From CAWCDJ01 sp963836015 (GTDB lineage Bacteria > Acidobacteriota > Terriglobia > Bryobacterales > Bryobacteraceae), in NCBI GenBank assembly GCA_963836015.1, contig CAWIIF010000015.1, positions 1,736,001 through 1,800,000 on the forward strand: a stretch of 64,000 nt of DNA. Direction: 5' to 3'. The notes beneath the pieces were generated by a model. That model saw only the letters and a program-made list of their open reading frames with translations. It was not told the origin of the DNA and ran no database searches. Shown here one piece after another: positions 36,775 through 45,950 of this stretch. Positions within the stretch are counted from its first letter, which is position 1, and each line of letters opens with the position of its first letter. The translations under genes were made by a program, and so were the position numbers.

Positions 36775-38417
36775 ATGCCCGAAGAGCGCCATCAGTTCCG
36801 CATCCTGTATCGGGATTTTCTGCGCCGTGTCATCGATCTCGATGTTCTCTCCTCGCATGGAGACATGGAAAAACTGCTCGTCCAGTTCGCCGCCATGCTG
36901 GCCGCGTTCAACTTCAGTTTTCTGATATTCGCCGGCCCGAAATACCTGAGCGGCGCGGTGCCGGAAGCTCAGCTCCGTATTGCGGTCAGCAGCGAGTTCG
37001 AGTTCCTGGTTGCTTCCACCATGGCGGTCGCGGGCCTGTTCGCGGTTCTGGCGTGGAACAACGTCCTGCCCGATCGTCGCGATTCCCTCATCCTCGGTCT
37101 CCTGCCCGTGCGCACCAGGACGGTGTTCCTGGCAAAGATTGCAGCCATCGCCAGCGCGCTCGGCGTCGCCATCGTCGCCCTCAATATCTTTACCGGCCTC
37201 TTGTTCCCCTTTCTCGCGCTTCCCGAAAGCGCCGGCTGGATGGCGGCGCTCCAGGCCTTTGCCGGATATTGGCTGGCCATGGCCGCGGCCGGTCTGTTTG
37301 TGTGCTGCGGGATGCTCGCACTGCAAGGCCTCGCCGCGCAGCTTGCTGCCCTATCGCTATTTCCTGCGCGTCTCGAGCTTCCTCCAACTCGCCGCGTTCT
37401 TCGGCATCCTGGCGGCTTACTTCCTCAAACCTCCCGGTGCGGTGCCCTGGCTGCCCTCCTCGTGGTTCTTCGGGCTCCAGCAGCAGCTCAGCGGAGCGGT
37501 CCCGTTCCACCCGCTCGCTGCCCGCGCTCTCTGGATGCTGCTGGGCGTCTCGGCCGTCGCCGCGATCACCTTCCTTCTCGCTTACGGGCCGAGCATCCGT
37601 AAGATTGTCGAGCAGCCGGATATCCTGCCGGGCAGCCGCCCCCGCCGCGCGCCGCGCCTGAGCTACGCGATTCTCCGCCGCCCGGTGGACCGCGCCATCG
37701 TCCTCTTCACCGCCCGCACCATCGCGCGCAGCCGCCAGCACCGCCTGCTCCTGGCAGCCTACGGCGGCATCGGCCTCGCCATCGCCTTCGCCTATGGCCG
37801 CGACCTCCTCTACGGCCCCAGCGACCTCTACGCCCGGCGCCTGGGGACGCACTGGAACCAGCTCAACGTACCGCTGCTGATGGGCGGCCTGGTGTTGCTC
37901 TGCTTCGCGGTGGCCGGCGCGCGCGCCATCTTCTCCCTCCCGGTCTCACTCGGTTCGAACTGGATCTTCCGCCTCACCGCCGTCCACCCGCCCGGCTCCT
38001 ATTTCTCGGGAGTCCGCAAAGCCCTCTTCGCGGTGACGGTCCTGCCCGTGTGGCTCGCGTGCGCCGGAGGCTATTTCCTGATCTGGCCGGCGCGCCCCGC
38101 CGCGCAGCATATGCTGGTGCTCGCCATCGCCGCTGTCTTCCTCGTGCACCGCTTTCTCGATCAGTTCCGCAAGATTCCGTTCGCCTGCTCGTATCTCCCC
38201 GGTAAGTCGAACCTGCACGTGAAGCTCGGTATCTATGGCCTGGCGTTTTTGGCGATCGCGAGCTTTTCCATACAAATCGAATACTTCGCGATGCCCCACC
38301 CCTGGCGCTTCGCGATTTTCTGCGGGGTGTTGGCGCTGGCAGCCGCCTGGGCCTGGCGCCGCTGGTGGGAGTTCGCCAGGTCGCCTTACAATTGGATCCA
38401 GTTCGAAGATCTCCCGC
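36775..38417 (+). pseudogene. ABC-2-like permease part of a frameshifted and possibly fused transporter gene
   Basis: The first frame begins MPEERHQFRILYRDFLRRV and has about six membrane spans until a break near 37343, where one extra T in CTTGCTG moves the frame. Coding then continues with LPYRYFLRVSSFLQLAAFF and about eight more spans to WIQFEDLP near 38416. Near 38417 one extra C moves the frame again, and the coding sequence runs on without a stop into a MacB-type permease. Correcting the shifts gives a protein of some 545 residues for this part. It is the membrane partner of the ATPase at 36010-36774. If the breaks are real, the exporter is dead; if they are sequencing errors, it is an intact permease fused to an ADOP-like domain. 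Confidence 0.72.
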
Positions 38418-40974
38418 CAGGCGGACGTCGAAGCGCTCGACCTCCACAATCCGCCTCCCGTCCCGCCGTCCGGCCCGCCGCTTCCCGTGGAGGCCGGCGT
38501 CTCCGTCCGTCCCCGTCCGATCTTCGACTTGGAATCGGCCCTCGAAGCGCCTCCGCCCGTGCCCCTCGGCACGCGATTCGAGCATTTCTTCTCCGATCTC
38601 CGCTCCGGCATCCGCATCTTTCGCCGCGCCCCCGGCTTCAGCGCGGCCGCCGTCGCGCTCATGGCTGTCGGTATCGGCGGCAACACGGCCGTCTACTCCC
38701 TGATCAACGGAGTTCTTAACAAGCCCGCGCCCGGTGTGCGCGCCGACAACCTGGTCAATATCGCCGCCACCCTGCCCGGCGACCCCAATGGCGACGTGGT
38801 TGCCCTCCCCATCTTTTCCGAATTCCTCGCGCACTCCCGCACCCTCCAATCCATCGCGGCCTTCGGATTCGAGCGCTTCGCCATGACCGCTCCTGAGGGA
38901 ACGTACGAACTTCGCGGCCAGGCGGTCACTCCCAATTACTTCGACATCCTCGGCGTCCCCATCGTCAAGGGACGCGGCTTCACCCCGGAGGAAAACCGCG
39001 GCTCCGCCGGACTCGCGGCCGTAATCGCCTGGCACGTGTGGCAGAACCAGTTTCAGCTCGCGCCCGATATCGCCGGCCGGCAGGTGCTTCTGAACGGTAT
39101 GCCCGCGACCATCGTGGGGGTCGCCGCCCCCGGTTTCCGCGGCACGCACTTTGCCCCGACCTTTGAAATCGGCGTCCCTATCCTTGCCTACGCCCGACTC
39201 CACGGCAACGCCCAGGCTCTGGCCAACCGCGGCGTCGAAGTGATCGGCCGCCTCGCGCCCGCGAGCTCCGTCGCCCAGGCACAGGCGGAATTCGATACCC
39301 TTTCGGGCCGCATCGCGTCGGAGTATCCCGAATTCGGCCGCCAGCGGATTGTAGTCGCACCTTACTCCGCTACCGCCTTCGGCCCCTGGCAGGGCTCACA
39401 GGCCCGCATGTTTATGGCGATCCTCACCGGCGTGGCCCTGCTCACCCTGCTGGTGGTGTGCGCGAACGTCGCGAACCTGATGCTGGGACGTTCCACCGCC
39501 CGCCGCCGAGAGCTCGCCGTTCGACAATCGCTCGGCTCCTCGCGAGGCCGCATCCTGTCCCTGCTGCTTTCGGAAGGCCTCGTGCTTTCGGTCGCCGCCG
39601 CCGCGGCGGCCTGGGCCTTCGCATGGTGGGTCGGGCGCGCGGTTCCCTCGCTGATCCCGCCGCTCGAATCGGGAGCCCGCATCGAGCCCAACGTCGCACC
39701 CGATTGGCGCGTCGCCGTTTACGCGCTGGCACTCGCTATTTTCGGCGCGCTCGTCTTCACCCTCGCACCGTCCTTGCGCGCCTGGCGCCAGGACCTGCTG
39801 CCTTTTCTGAAAGGGGGTGAGCACAGCGTCATCCAGGGCCGCTCCCGGACGGCGAACATCCTCGTTGTGGTCCAGCTTGCCTTCTGCGTCCTTCTGCTCG
39901 GGGGCGCCGGGCTGGCGAGCCGTTCCGTCTTCCTCATCAACGCCGCCGATCTCGGTTTCCCGAAGGACCACCGCCTGATCCTGCGCCTCAACACGCTTGG
40001 CGCTGGCGGCGCTGACGACCAGGGAGCGCTCCTCGAGACCCTGCGCGAACGGCTCGCCGCCATGCCCAATGTCGCCGCCGTCTCGTATGCAACCGCTGTT
40101 CCTCCCGATCCCTTCGGCCAACTCGTGGCCCTCGTCGGCCGGACGCCCCTCCGCGGCATGGTGGCCGGACCGCGTTACCTCGAGGCCCTCGGGGTTAGTG
40201 TCGAAGGTCGCGATTTTCGGGCCTCCGACCCCACCCGCGACGTCGCAATCCTCACCCGCCGCGCCGAGGAGAAGCTGTTCGCCGGCCAGTCCGCCATAGG
40301 CCGCACCATCGAGATCTTTGGCCGCCCCTACGAGGTCGATCGGCGTCGCTTCCAACGGCGCCTACTCCGGCCTCCAGCAACAGGGAGGCGATCAGTTCGT
40401 CTTTCTGTCGCGCACCCCCGGCAACGGAGCGGGCGTCCGGTACTTCAACATCCGTTACCGTGGACCCCTCTCGGCCGCAGCACCCGCAGTCCGCGGCGTG
40501 ATCCGCGACCTCTCCTCCACCCAGCGGATCGTCGGCACCGTCGAGACCATGGACGCACTCATGCAGCAATACACCGCGCCTGCGCTCGTGATCGGCGGAC
40601 TTCTCAGCCTGTTCTCGGCCGGGTCGCTGGTTGTCGCCGGCATCGGCCTGTACGCTGTCATCGCTTTCCACACCGCGCGCCGCACGCGCGAGTTCGGCAT
40701 CCGACTGGCGCTCGGCGCCTCACCGCGGCATCTGCTGCGGACCGTGTTGAAGGAAGGCCTGCTGCTTGCGGCGGCCGGGTCCGCCATCGGCCTCGTGCTC
40801 AGCGCCGCCACCAGCCGCCTGCTTCGCAGCCTGCTGTTCGGCGTGAACCCCATCGACCCTCTCACGTGGGCCGGTGTGATTGCGCTGCTTGGGGCCGTCG
40901 CGCTGTTTGCCTGCTACGTTCCCGCCCGCCGCGCCGGACGCATCGAGCCGTTAGACGCTTTGCGTCAGGAATGA
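38418..40974 (+). pseudogene. MacB/FtsX-type (ADOP-like) permease, frameshifted, possibly fused to the upstream permease
   Basis: The frame opens with a proline-rich linker (LHNPPPVPPSGPPLPVEAG), then FEHFFSDLRSGIRIFRRAPGF and VALMAVGIGGNTAVYSLINGV, the standard ADOP start. It goes through the first periplasmic core, FtsX spans near LLTLLVVCANVANLMLGRSTA, and a second core. There is no ATG between the linker and the ADOP motif, and only GTG codons could serve as an independent start, so a fusion is plausible. One extra G near 40338 breaks the frame after FGRPYEV; it continues as IGVASNGAYSGLQQQ and ends normally PARRAGRIEPLDALRQE. The 3' end overlaps the convergent ctaA-like gene by 10 bp. 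Confidence 0.72.
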
Positions 40975-41909
40975 GCCGCCGGCGTCTTTTCGGACAGCAT
41001 CGAGGCGCACAGCAGCACCAGCGAGACCCACAGGAGATAGGCGATCAACAGGTGGACCATCTGCAGCCAGACCGGGGCGAGCAGCAGCAGGTTCATCGCG
41101 CCGGCCAGCAGTTGGGCGGCCAGCATCCCGAGCATCAGGGCGGCCGGGCGGCGGGTCCCGGGGCGGCTTAACGCGCTCAATCCGAAATAGAACAGCCAGG
41201 CGCCGCCAAGCACGGCGACGGCCGGATGTACCCAGCGCAGGCGCACGAATATGCTGGACGCCGGGTTGAAATCCTGAGCCAGTCCGATGGCCAGCGAGGT
41301 GGCTGGAAAGAGCGTGTCGCCCAAAGCGGCGATGGCGCCGCTGATGCCCAGGACGATCACGGCCGCGACGCTGATGCCCGCCAGGCGGGCTGCCCGGCCC
41401 TCAATGCGCAGGCGCGCCTTGCCCATCCCCCACCAGGCGGTCAGGGTGAGGCACGCCAGCAGGGTCAGGGTGTTGACGAGGTGTGTGGAAAGCGAGTACG
41501 CACGGTTGGGCGACGCGTTTTTGGCCACGTGCTCCAGCAGCACCAGGGCCGCGCCGATCAGCGCTTCGGTCATCAGGAAGACCGACGACAGCACCGCCCC
41601 GAAGCGCGCCGGGTGATGTTTCGGGAAGGCCCGGAAAGCCCAGACCAGAAGCAGCGCGACCAGGATGAGGTCGATGCCGCTGGTGGCGCGATGCGTGAAT
41701 TCGATGATGGTCGCGAGGGTAGGGGAGTGCGGTGTGATCTCGCCCTGGCACAGCGGCCAGTGGTTGCCGCAGCCGGCGCCGGAATCGGTGGCCCTGACGA
41801 ATGCGCCCCAGAGAGCCACCGCCATGTTGTAGCCCAGCACGGCCCAGGCGTAGCGTGCGAACCGGTGGTTGGCTGCGGCTTGTGGGGTGCGAACTTGTGC
41901 GGTCGGCAT
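40965..41909 (-). CDS. ctaA: Heme A synthase (COX15/CtaA family)
   Basis: 314 residues with eight membrane spans. Key histidine-bearing motifs are seen: GAFVRATDSGAGCGNHWPLCQG, which is the CtaA signature and includes the cysteine pair of the first loop, EFTHRATSG as the first heme ligand helix, THLVNT, and the second-half equivalents RLRWVHPAVAVLGG and MVHLLIAYLLW. The enzyme oxidises heme O to heme A for cytochrome c oxidases. No oxidase genes are in the window. The gene is divergent from the BlaI-type regulator with about 90 bp between starts, and its stop lies within the last codons of the convergent permease. Confidence 0.87.
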   Translation of the reverse strand: MPTAQVRTPQAAANHRFARYAWAVLGYNMAVALWGAFVRATDSGAGCGNHWPLCQGEITPHSPTLATIIEFTHRATSGIDLILVALLLVWAFRAFPKHHPARFGAVLSSVFLMTEALIGAALVLLEHVAKNASPNRAYSLSTHLVNTLTLLACLTLTAWWGMGKARLRIEGRAARLAGISVAAVIVLGISGAIAALGDTLFPATSLAIGLAQDFNPASSIFVRLRWVHPAVAVLGGAWLFYFGLSALSRPGTRRPAALMLGMLAAQLLAGAMNLLLLAPVWLQMVHLLIAYLLWVSLVLLCASMLSEKTPAAHS

Positions 41910-41937
41910 GGGGAGGACATTTCTATTCTAAATTTTC

Positions 41938-41993
41938 TTGACACGCCCGGCGCGCCGGTGCTACTTTTGCAACAGGTTGCTGCTTTTGCAGCA
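41938..41993 (+). promoter_or_regulatory. Promoter with stacked dyads upstream of the BlaI-type gene
   Basis: TTGACA at 41938-41943 is followed after about 18 bases by TACTTT (41962-41967), a weak -10. Two perfect dyads follow: GCAAC-AG-GTTGC (41969-41980) and TGCTGC-TTTT-GCAGCA (41978-41993). They share the repeated core CTTTTGCA and lie over the expected transcription start and 5' leader of the BlaI-family gene. BlaI/MecI repressors bind such dyads to shut off their own operon, so these are the likely operators. Confidence 0.6.
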
Positions 41994-41999
41994 TACATT

Positions 42000-42398
42000 A
42001 TGCGGAAAGACGGGCATCGCAATCTGAGCCGGCGGGAGCGCCAGATCATGGACATCCTCTACCAGCGGGGACGCGCCACCGCGGCGGAGATCCACCAGGC
42101 GCTGCCGGATGCGCCGACTTACTCGGCGGTTCGGGCAAAGCTGCGGGTGCTCGAAGAGAAGGGACACGTGCGGCACGAGGAGCAGGCGCTCAAGTACGTG
42201 TACCTGCCGGTGGTGGCGCGCGACACGGCGCGGCGGTCGGCCATGCGGCACCTGGTGGCGACCTTCTTCGAGGGCTCGGTGGAGCAGGCGGTGGCGGCGC
42301 TGCTCGACCTTTCGTCCGCCAACCTGTCCAGGCAGGACCTGGACCGGATCTCGAAGCTCGTCCAGGAAGCTAAACAGCAGGCAGAGGAAGGAGTCTGA
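42000..42398 (+). CDS. BlaI/MecI/CopY family transcriptional repressor
   Basis: 132 residues from ATG 42000 (MRKDGHRNLSRRERQIMDIL). The winged helix is family-typical: RRERQIMDILYQRGRATAAEIHQALPDAPTYSAVRAKLRVLEEKGHVRHEE, followed by the wing KYVYLPVVARDTARRSAMRHLV and a C-terminal helical dimerisation part containing the VEQAVAALLDLS region. In the classic pair the membrane sensor protease (next gene) leads to repressor cleavage. The short spacing (2 bp) to that gene and the dyads upstream fit an autoregulated two-gene operon. A beta-lactamase target is not present nearby. Confidence 0.88.
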   Translation: MRKDGHRNLSRRERQIMDILYQRGRATAAEIHQALPDAPTYSAVRAKLRVLEEKGHVRHEEQALKYVYLPVVARDTARRSAMRHLVATFFEGSVEQAVAALLDLSSANLSRQDLDRISKLVQEAKQQAEEGV

Positions 42399-42400
42399 AG

Positions 42401-43927
42401 ATGACAGGCATGGAAATTCTCGCGGCGGGCGCGTGGAAAGGGACGATCGTTCTGGCGGCGGCCTTCGCGGCCGCGGCCGTGACACGGCGGCAATCGGCTT
42501 CGTTTCGTCATTTTCTTTGGGTGGCGGCGTTCGCGGGCCTGCTGGTGCTGCCGGCGGCGATCCGGATCGCGCCGGCTTGGAACGTCCGTATGCCGGAGGC
42601 GCGAAGTACCGTGGTCCTTGCCGTGGCGGAAGGGCCGGCGCCGGCGGCTCCGGTCTCGCGAACTCCCTGGCTGCTGTGGCTGTGGGCAGCAGGGATGTTT
42701 GCGGCGGCGGCGCGTTTTGCGATCGGCGCGGCGCGGACTGCGTGGATGGCGCGGCGGGCGGAACGGTGGTCTCACGCCGAGGCACTGGCCGGATTGCCTG
42801 TGCTTCTGAGCGACCGCACTCCGGTGCCGCTCGCCTGGGGGCTCCACAAGCCGCTGGTGCTGCTTCCGGCAAAGGCCCGCGACTGGCCCGAAGAGCGGCT
42901 GCGCGCGGTATTGATGCACGAAGGCGAACATGTGCGCCGGCACGACCTGGCTGCGCAGATGCTGGCTCAGGCGGCTTGCGCCCTCTACTGGTTCCACCCG
43001 CTGGCATGGTGGGCGCTCCGCGAGTTTCGTAAAGAGCGCGAGCGCGCCTGCGACGACGCAGTGCTGGCCCGCGGCGCCGCGGCGCACGAGTACGCCGGGC
43101 ACCTGGTGGATGTGCTGAGGGAAGCGGCGGCGCGGCGCAATGGCTGGGCCGACGCGCCGGCCATGGCCGAACCCTCGGATTTCGAATCGCGTGTGAAGGC
43201 GCTTTTGGATGCCCGGCGCAACCGCAATCCTCTAAGCCGGCGTGCGGCGGCGACGGTCGCGATGGCCGCAGTGGCGTGCGTGCTCCCGGTGGCCCTGGTC
43301 CACGCGCAGAGTGGCCGGGCGGCCCTGGCGGGCGTGGTCACCGATCCTAGCGGGGCGCGGGTTCCGGGTTGCAAGGTGGTCGCCAAATACGCCGACGGCT
43401 CGCACGAAGAGGTGGCCGTCGCCGATGCCGCCGGAGAGTACTCCTTCGCTTCGATTCCCGGCGGCCAGTACGCGCTCGAATTCCTGTCGAAAGGGTTCGC
43501 GGTCGGGAAAGCTTCCGTTACCCTCGTCAGCGGCGCGGCCGCGCGGGCCGATATGCAACTCGCGATCGGGCAAGCCATTGAACATGTGGCGGTGACCGGA
43601 CCGCGGACCGGGCCTGCGCCCGCGCCGCGGACCACGGGCACGCCGCAGAGGATCCGGGTTGGGGGCAACGTTACGCCGTCCCGGTTGATCCGCCAGACCC
43701 GGCCGGTATTTCCCGACGGGGCGACGGAAGGTTCGGTGGTGATCCGCGCGGTGGTCTCGAAAGATGGCTCGGTGCTCAATCCGGTAGTCGTGAACACCGT
43801 GGATTCGCGGCTGGCGAAGGCGGCGATCGACGCTGTGAGCCAGTGGGTCTATCAGCCGACACTGCTGAACGGAGAGCCCGTGGAGATGCTCACGACCATC
43901 ACGGTGGACTTTCAGTTGACTCAATGA
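42401..43927 (+). CDS. BlaR1-like M56 metallopeptidase with carboxypeptidase-regulatory and TonB C-terminal domains
   Basis: 508 residues. Membrane spans near 8-27, 37-57 and 90-112 frame an M56 zinc protease domain with HEGEH (His173-Glu174...His177) and a later RERACDDAVLARG that supplies the third ligand region. A further span lies near 285-302. The periplasmic tail then has a CarboxypepD-regulatory-like beta-sandwich (about 306-390: AGVVTDPSGARVPGCKVVA) and a TonB-type C-terminal domain (about 425-505: PVFPDGATEGSVVIRAVVSKDG and SQWVYQPTLLNGEPV). Beta-lactam-binding domains of classical BlaR1 are absent, so the stimulus is different. This fusion is common in Acidobacteria with BlaI partners. 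Confidence 0.82.
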   Translation: MTGMEILAAGAWKGTIVLAAAFAAAAVTRRQSASFRHFLWVAAFAGLLVLPAAIRIAPAWNVRMPEARSTVVLAVAEGPAPAAPVSRTPWLLWLWAAGMFAAAARFAIGAARTAWMARRAERWSHAEALAGLPVLLSDRTPVPLAWGLHKPLVLLPAKARDWPEERLRAVLMHEGEHVRRHDLAAQMLAQAACALYWFHPLAWWALREFRKERERACDDAVLARGAAAHEYAGHLVDVLREAAARRNGWADAPAMAEPSDFESRVKALLDARRNRNPLSRRAAATVAMAAVACVLPVALVHAQSGRAALAGVVTDPSGARVPGCKVVAKYADGSHEEVAVADAAGEYSFASIPGGQYALEFLSKGFAVGKASVTLVSGAAARADMQLAIGQAIEHVAVTGPRTGPAPAPRTTGTPQRIRVGGNVTPSRLIRQTRPVFPDGATEGSVVIRAVVSKDGSVLNPVVVNTVDSRLAKAAIDAVSQWVYQPTLLNGEPVEMLTTITVDFQLTQ

Positions 43928-44003
43928 CAACCGTGCTGTAGCGAAACACCGCGTTCCAGGGGTTGCGTGGTGTGGTGCATTCCAATATCCTAAGTGTTCC
44001 GCT

Positions 44004-45455
44004 ATGGCAGCCAAAACCCCAATCACAGTCGCCCACGGCGACGGCATCGGCCCGGAAATCATGAACGCCACGCTCCAGATTCTGGAGGCGGCCGGCGCGG
44101 CTCTCGAAATCGAGACCATCGAAATCGGCGAAAAGGTTTATTTGCGCGGCAATTCGACCGGCATTGAACCGAGCTCGTGGGATTCGCTCCTGCGCACCAA
44201 GGTATTTCTCAAGGCGCCCATCACGACGCCGCAGGGCGGGGGCTTCAAGAGCCTCAACGTCACGACGCGCAAGACGCTGGGCCAGTACGCCAATGTGCGG
44301 CCGTGCGTGTCTTACCATCCGTTTGTCGACACCAAGCACCCCGGCATGGACGTGGTGATCGTGCGCGAGAACGAGGAAGATCTGTACGCGGGAATCGAAT
44401 ACCAGTTGACGCCGGAAGTGACCTCGTGCATCAAGCTGATTTCGCGGCCGGGCAGCGAGAAGATCGTGCGCTATGCGTTCGAATACGCGAAGCTGCACAA
44501 CCGCAAGAAGGTCACGTGCTTCATGAAAGACAACATCATGAAGATGACGGACGGCCTGTTCCACAAGGTCTTCGACGAGATCGCTGCGGAATATCCGGAG
44601 ATCCAGAAAGAGGCGTGGATCGTGGATATCGGGGCGGCCAAGATGGCGGACACGCCGGAAGCGTTCGACGTCATTGTGATGCCGAACCTGTACGGCGACA
44701 TCCTTTCGGACGTGGCGGCGCAGATTGCGGGCTCGGTGGGGCTGGCGGGGTCGGCCAACATCGGGGAGCAGTGCGCGATGTTCGAAGCGATCCACGGGTC
44801 GGCGCCGCGGCGCGCCGGACAGAACCTGGCCAACCCCTCGGGGCTGCTGCTGGGGGCGGTGCTGATGCTGGTGCACATCAACCAGCCGGAGGTTGCCGCG
44901 AAGGTGCACAACGCGTGGCTGCGGACGATCGAAGACGGGGTCCACACGTACGACATCTTCACCGAGGGCGTCAGCACGCAGAAGGTCGGGACGAAAGAGT
45001 TTGCGTGCGCGGTGATCGCGCGGCTGGGGCAGAAGCCCAACCGGCTGAAGCCGGTGGCCTATGCGCATCGTCCGGAAGGCTCGGCATCCACGCCGGCATA
45101 TACGGCCTCTTCCAGGGAGGTGCCGAAAATGGAGCTGCGCGGCATGGACATATTCGTCTACTGGCCGTCGCGCGATCCGGACGGACTGGCCGCGGCGATG
45201 CAAAAACTGGCGGGTGTGGGGGTGACGCTGCAGATGATCGACAACCGCGGCGTGAAAGTATGGCCGGCGGGTCGGGCCGAGACCTTCTGTACGGACAGCT
45301 TCCGCTGCCGGTTCATGGCGGAGGGCGCCGCCGCGATGGGCCCGTTCATCGACCTGCAGAAGCGGATCGCGGAGGCGGGCATCGATATCGCGCTAACTCA
45401 GACGCTGCGCGGATTCAACGGCCAGAGCGGATATAGCCTGGCACAGGGTCAGTAA
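44004..45455 (+). CDS. icd: NADP-dependent isocitrate dehydrogenase, Thermus type
   Basis: 483 residues. It opens MAAKTPITVAHGDGIGPEIMNATLQ, the beta-decarboxylating dehydrogenase start. Substrate and metal motifs are VIVRENEEDLYAGIEYQ, CFMKDNIMKMTDGLFHKVFDEIA with the catalytic Lys, and VMPNLYGDILSDVAAQIAGSVGLAGSANIG with the metal-binding Asps. The extra C-terminal domain of about 140 residues (from about 340: ASSREVPKMELRGMDIFVYW) is the mark of the Thermus-type enzyme rather than the 416-residue E. coli type. It converts isocitrate to 2-oxoglutarate in the TCA cycle. It ends 3 bp before purE. Confidence 0.88.
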   Translation: MAAKTPITVAHGDGIGPEIMNATLQILEAAGAALEIETIEIGEKVYLRGNSTGIEPSSWDSLLRTKVFLKAPITTPQGGGFKSLNVTTRKTLGQYANVRPCVSYHPFVDTKHPGMDVVIVRENEEDLYAGIEYQLTPEVTSCIKLISRPGSEKIVRYAFEYAKLHNRKKVTCFMKDNIMKMTDGLFHKVFDEIAAEYPEIQKEAWIVDIGAAKMADTPEAFDVIVMPNLYGDILSDVAAQIAGSVGLAGSANIGEQCAMFEAIHGSAPRRAGQNLANPSGLLLGAVLMLVHINQPEVAAKVHNAWLRTIEDGVHTYDIFTEGVSTQKVGTKEFACAVIARLGQKPNRLKPVAYAHRPEGSASTPAYTASSREVPKMELRGMDIFVYWPSRDPDGLAAAMQKLAGVGVTLQMIDNRGVKVWPAGRAETFCTDSFRCRFMAEGAAAMGPFIDLQKRIAEAGIDIALTQTLRGFNGQSGYSLAQGQ

Positions 45456-45458
45456 CGC

Positions 45459-45950
45459 ATGGCTGCCACGAAACCGCTGGTCGCTATCCTGATGGGCAGC
45501 AAGTCGGACTGGGAAGTGATGCGCCAGGCCGCCGAGATGCTGTCGAAATTCGGCGTGGAACATGAGTGCCGGGTGCTGTCGGCGCACCGCACACCCGTGG
45601 AAACGGCGGAGTACATAGCCCAAGCCGAGCCGCGCGGCACCGAGGTGATCATCGCGGCAGCCGGCGGGGCGGCGCACTTGGCGGGCGTCTGCGCGGCGCA
45701 CACGGTGTTGCCGGTGCTGGGTGTTCCGATGGAGAGCGCTTCGCTGAAGGGCCTGGATTCGCTGCTTTCGACGGTACAGATGCCGGCGGGGATCCCGGTA
45801 GGAACGCTGGCGATCGGCGCGCCGGGAGCGCGGAACGCGGCGCTGCTGGCGGTGGCCATTCTGGCGGGGCAGCGACCGGAACTGCGGGAGAAGTTGCGGC
45901 AGTTCCGGGCGGAGCAGCGGGAGAAGATTCTCAAGGAAACGCTGAGCTGA
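45459..45950 (+). CDS. purE: N5-carboxyaminoimidazole ribonucleotide mutase PurE
   Basis: 163 residues, the normal class I PurE length. Motifs: VAILMGSKSDWEVM at the N-terminal phosphate site, the VLSAHRTPVE loop with the key His, and AAGGAAHLAGVCAAHTVLPVLGVPM, followed by LSTVQMPAGIPVGTLAIG. The enzyme moves the carboxyl group from N5 to C4 in purine synthesis. purK is not adjacent. The stop is back to back with the stop of the convergent ankyrin gene, leaving no spacer for a terminator. It is probably cotranscribed with icd. Confidence 0.92.
   Translation: MAATKPLVAILMGSKSDWEVMRQAAEMLSKFGVEHECRVLSAHRTPVETAEYIAQAEPRGTEVIIAAAGGAAHLAGVCAAHTVLPVLGVPMESASLKGLDSLLSTVQMPAGIPVGTLAIGAPGARNAALLAVAILAGQRPELREKLRQFRAEQREKILKETLS

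Noticed and set aside
38235..38417. ATG at 38235 as start of the second permease
   Set aside because: Codons up to about 38415 are out-of-frame shadow of the first permease. Real coding in that frame begins only after the break near 38417.
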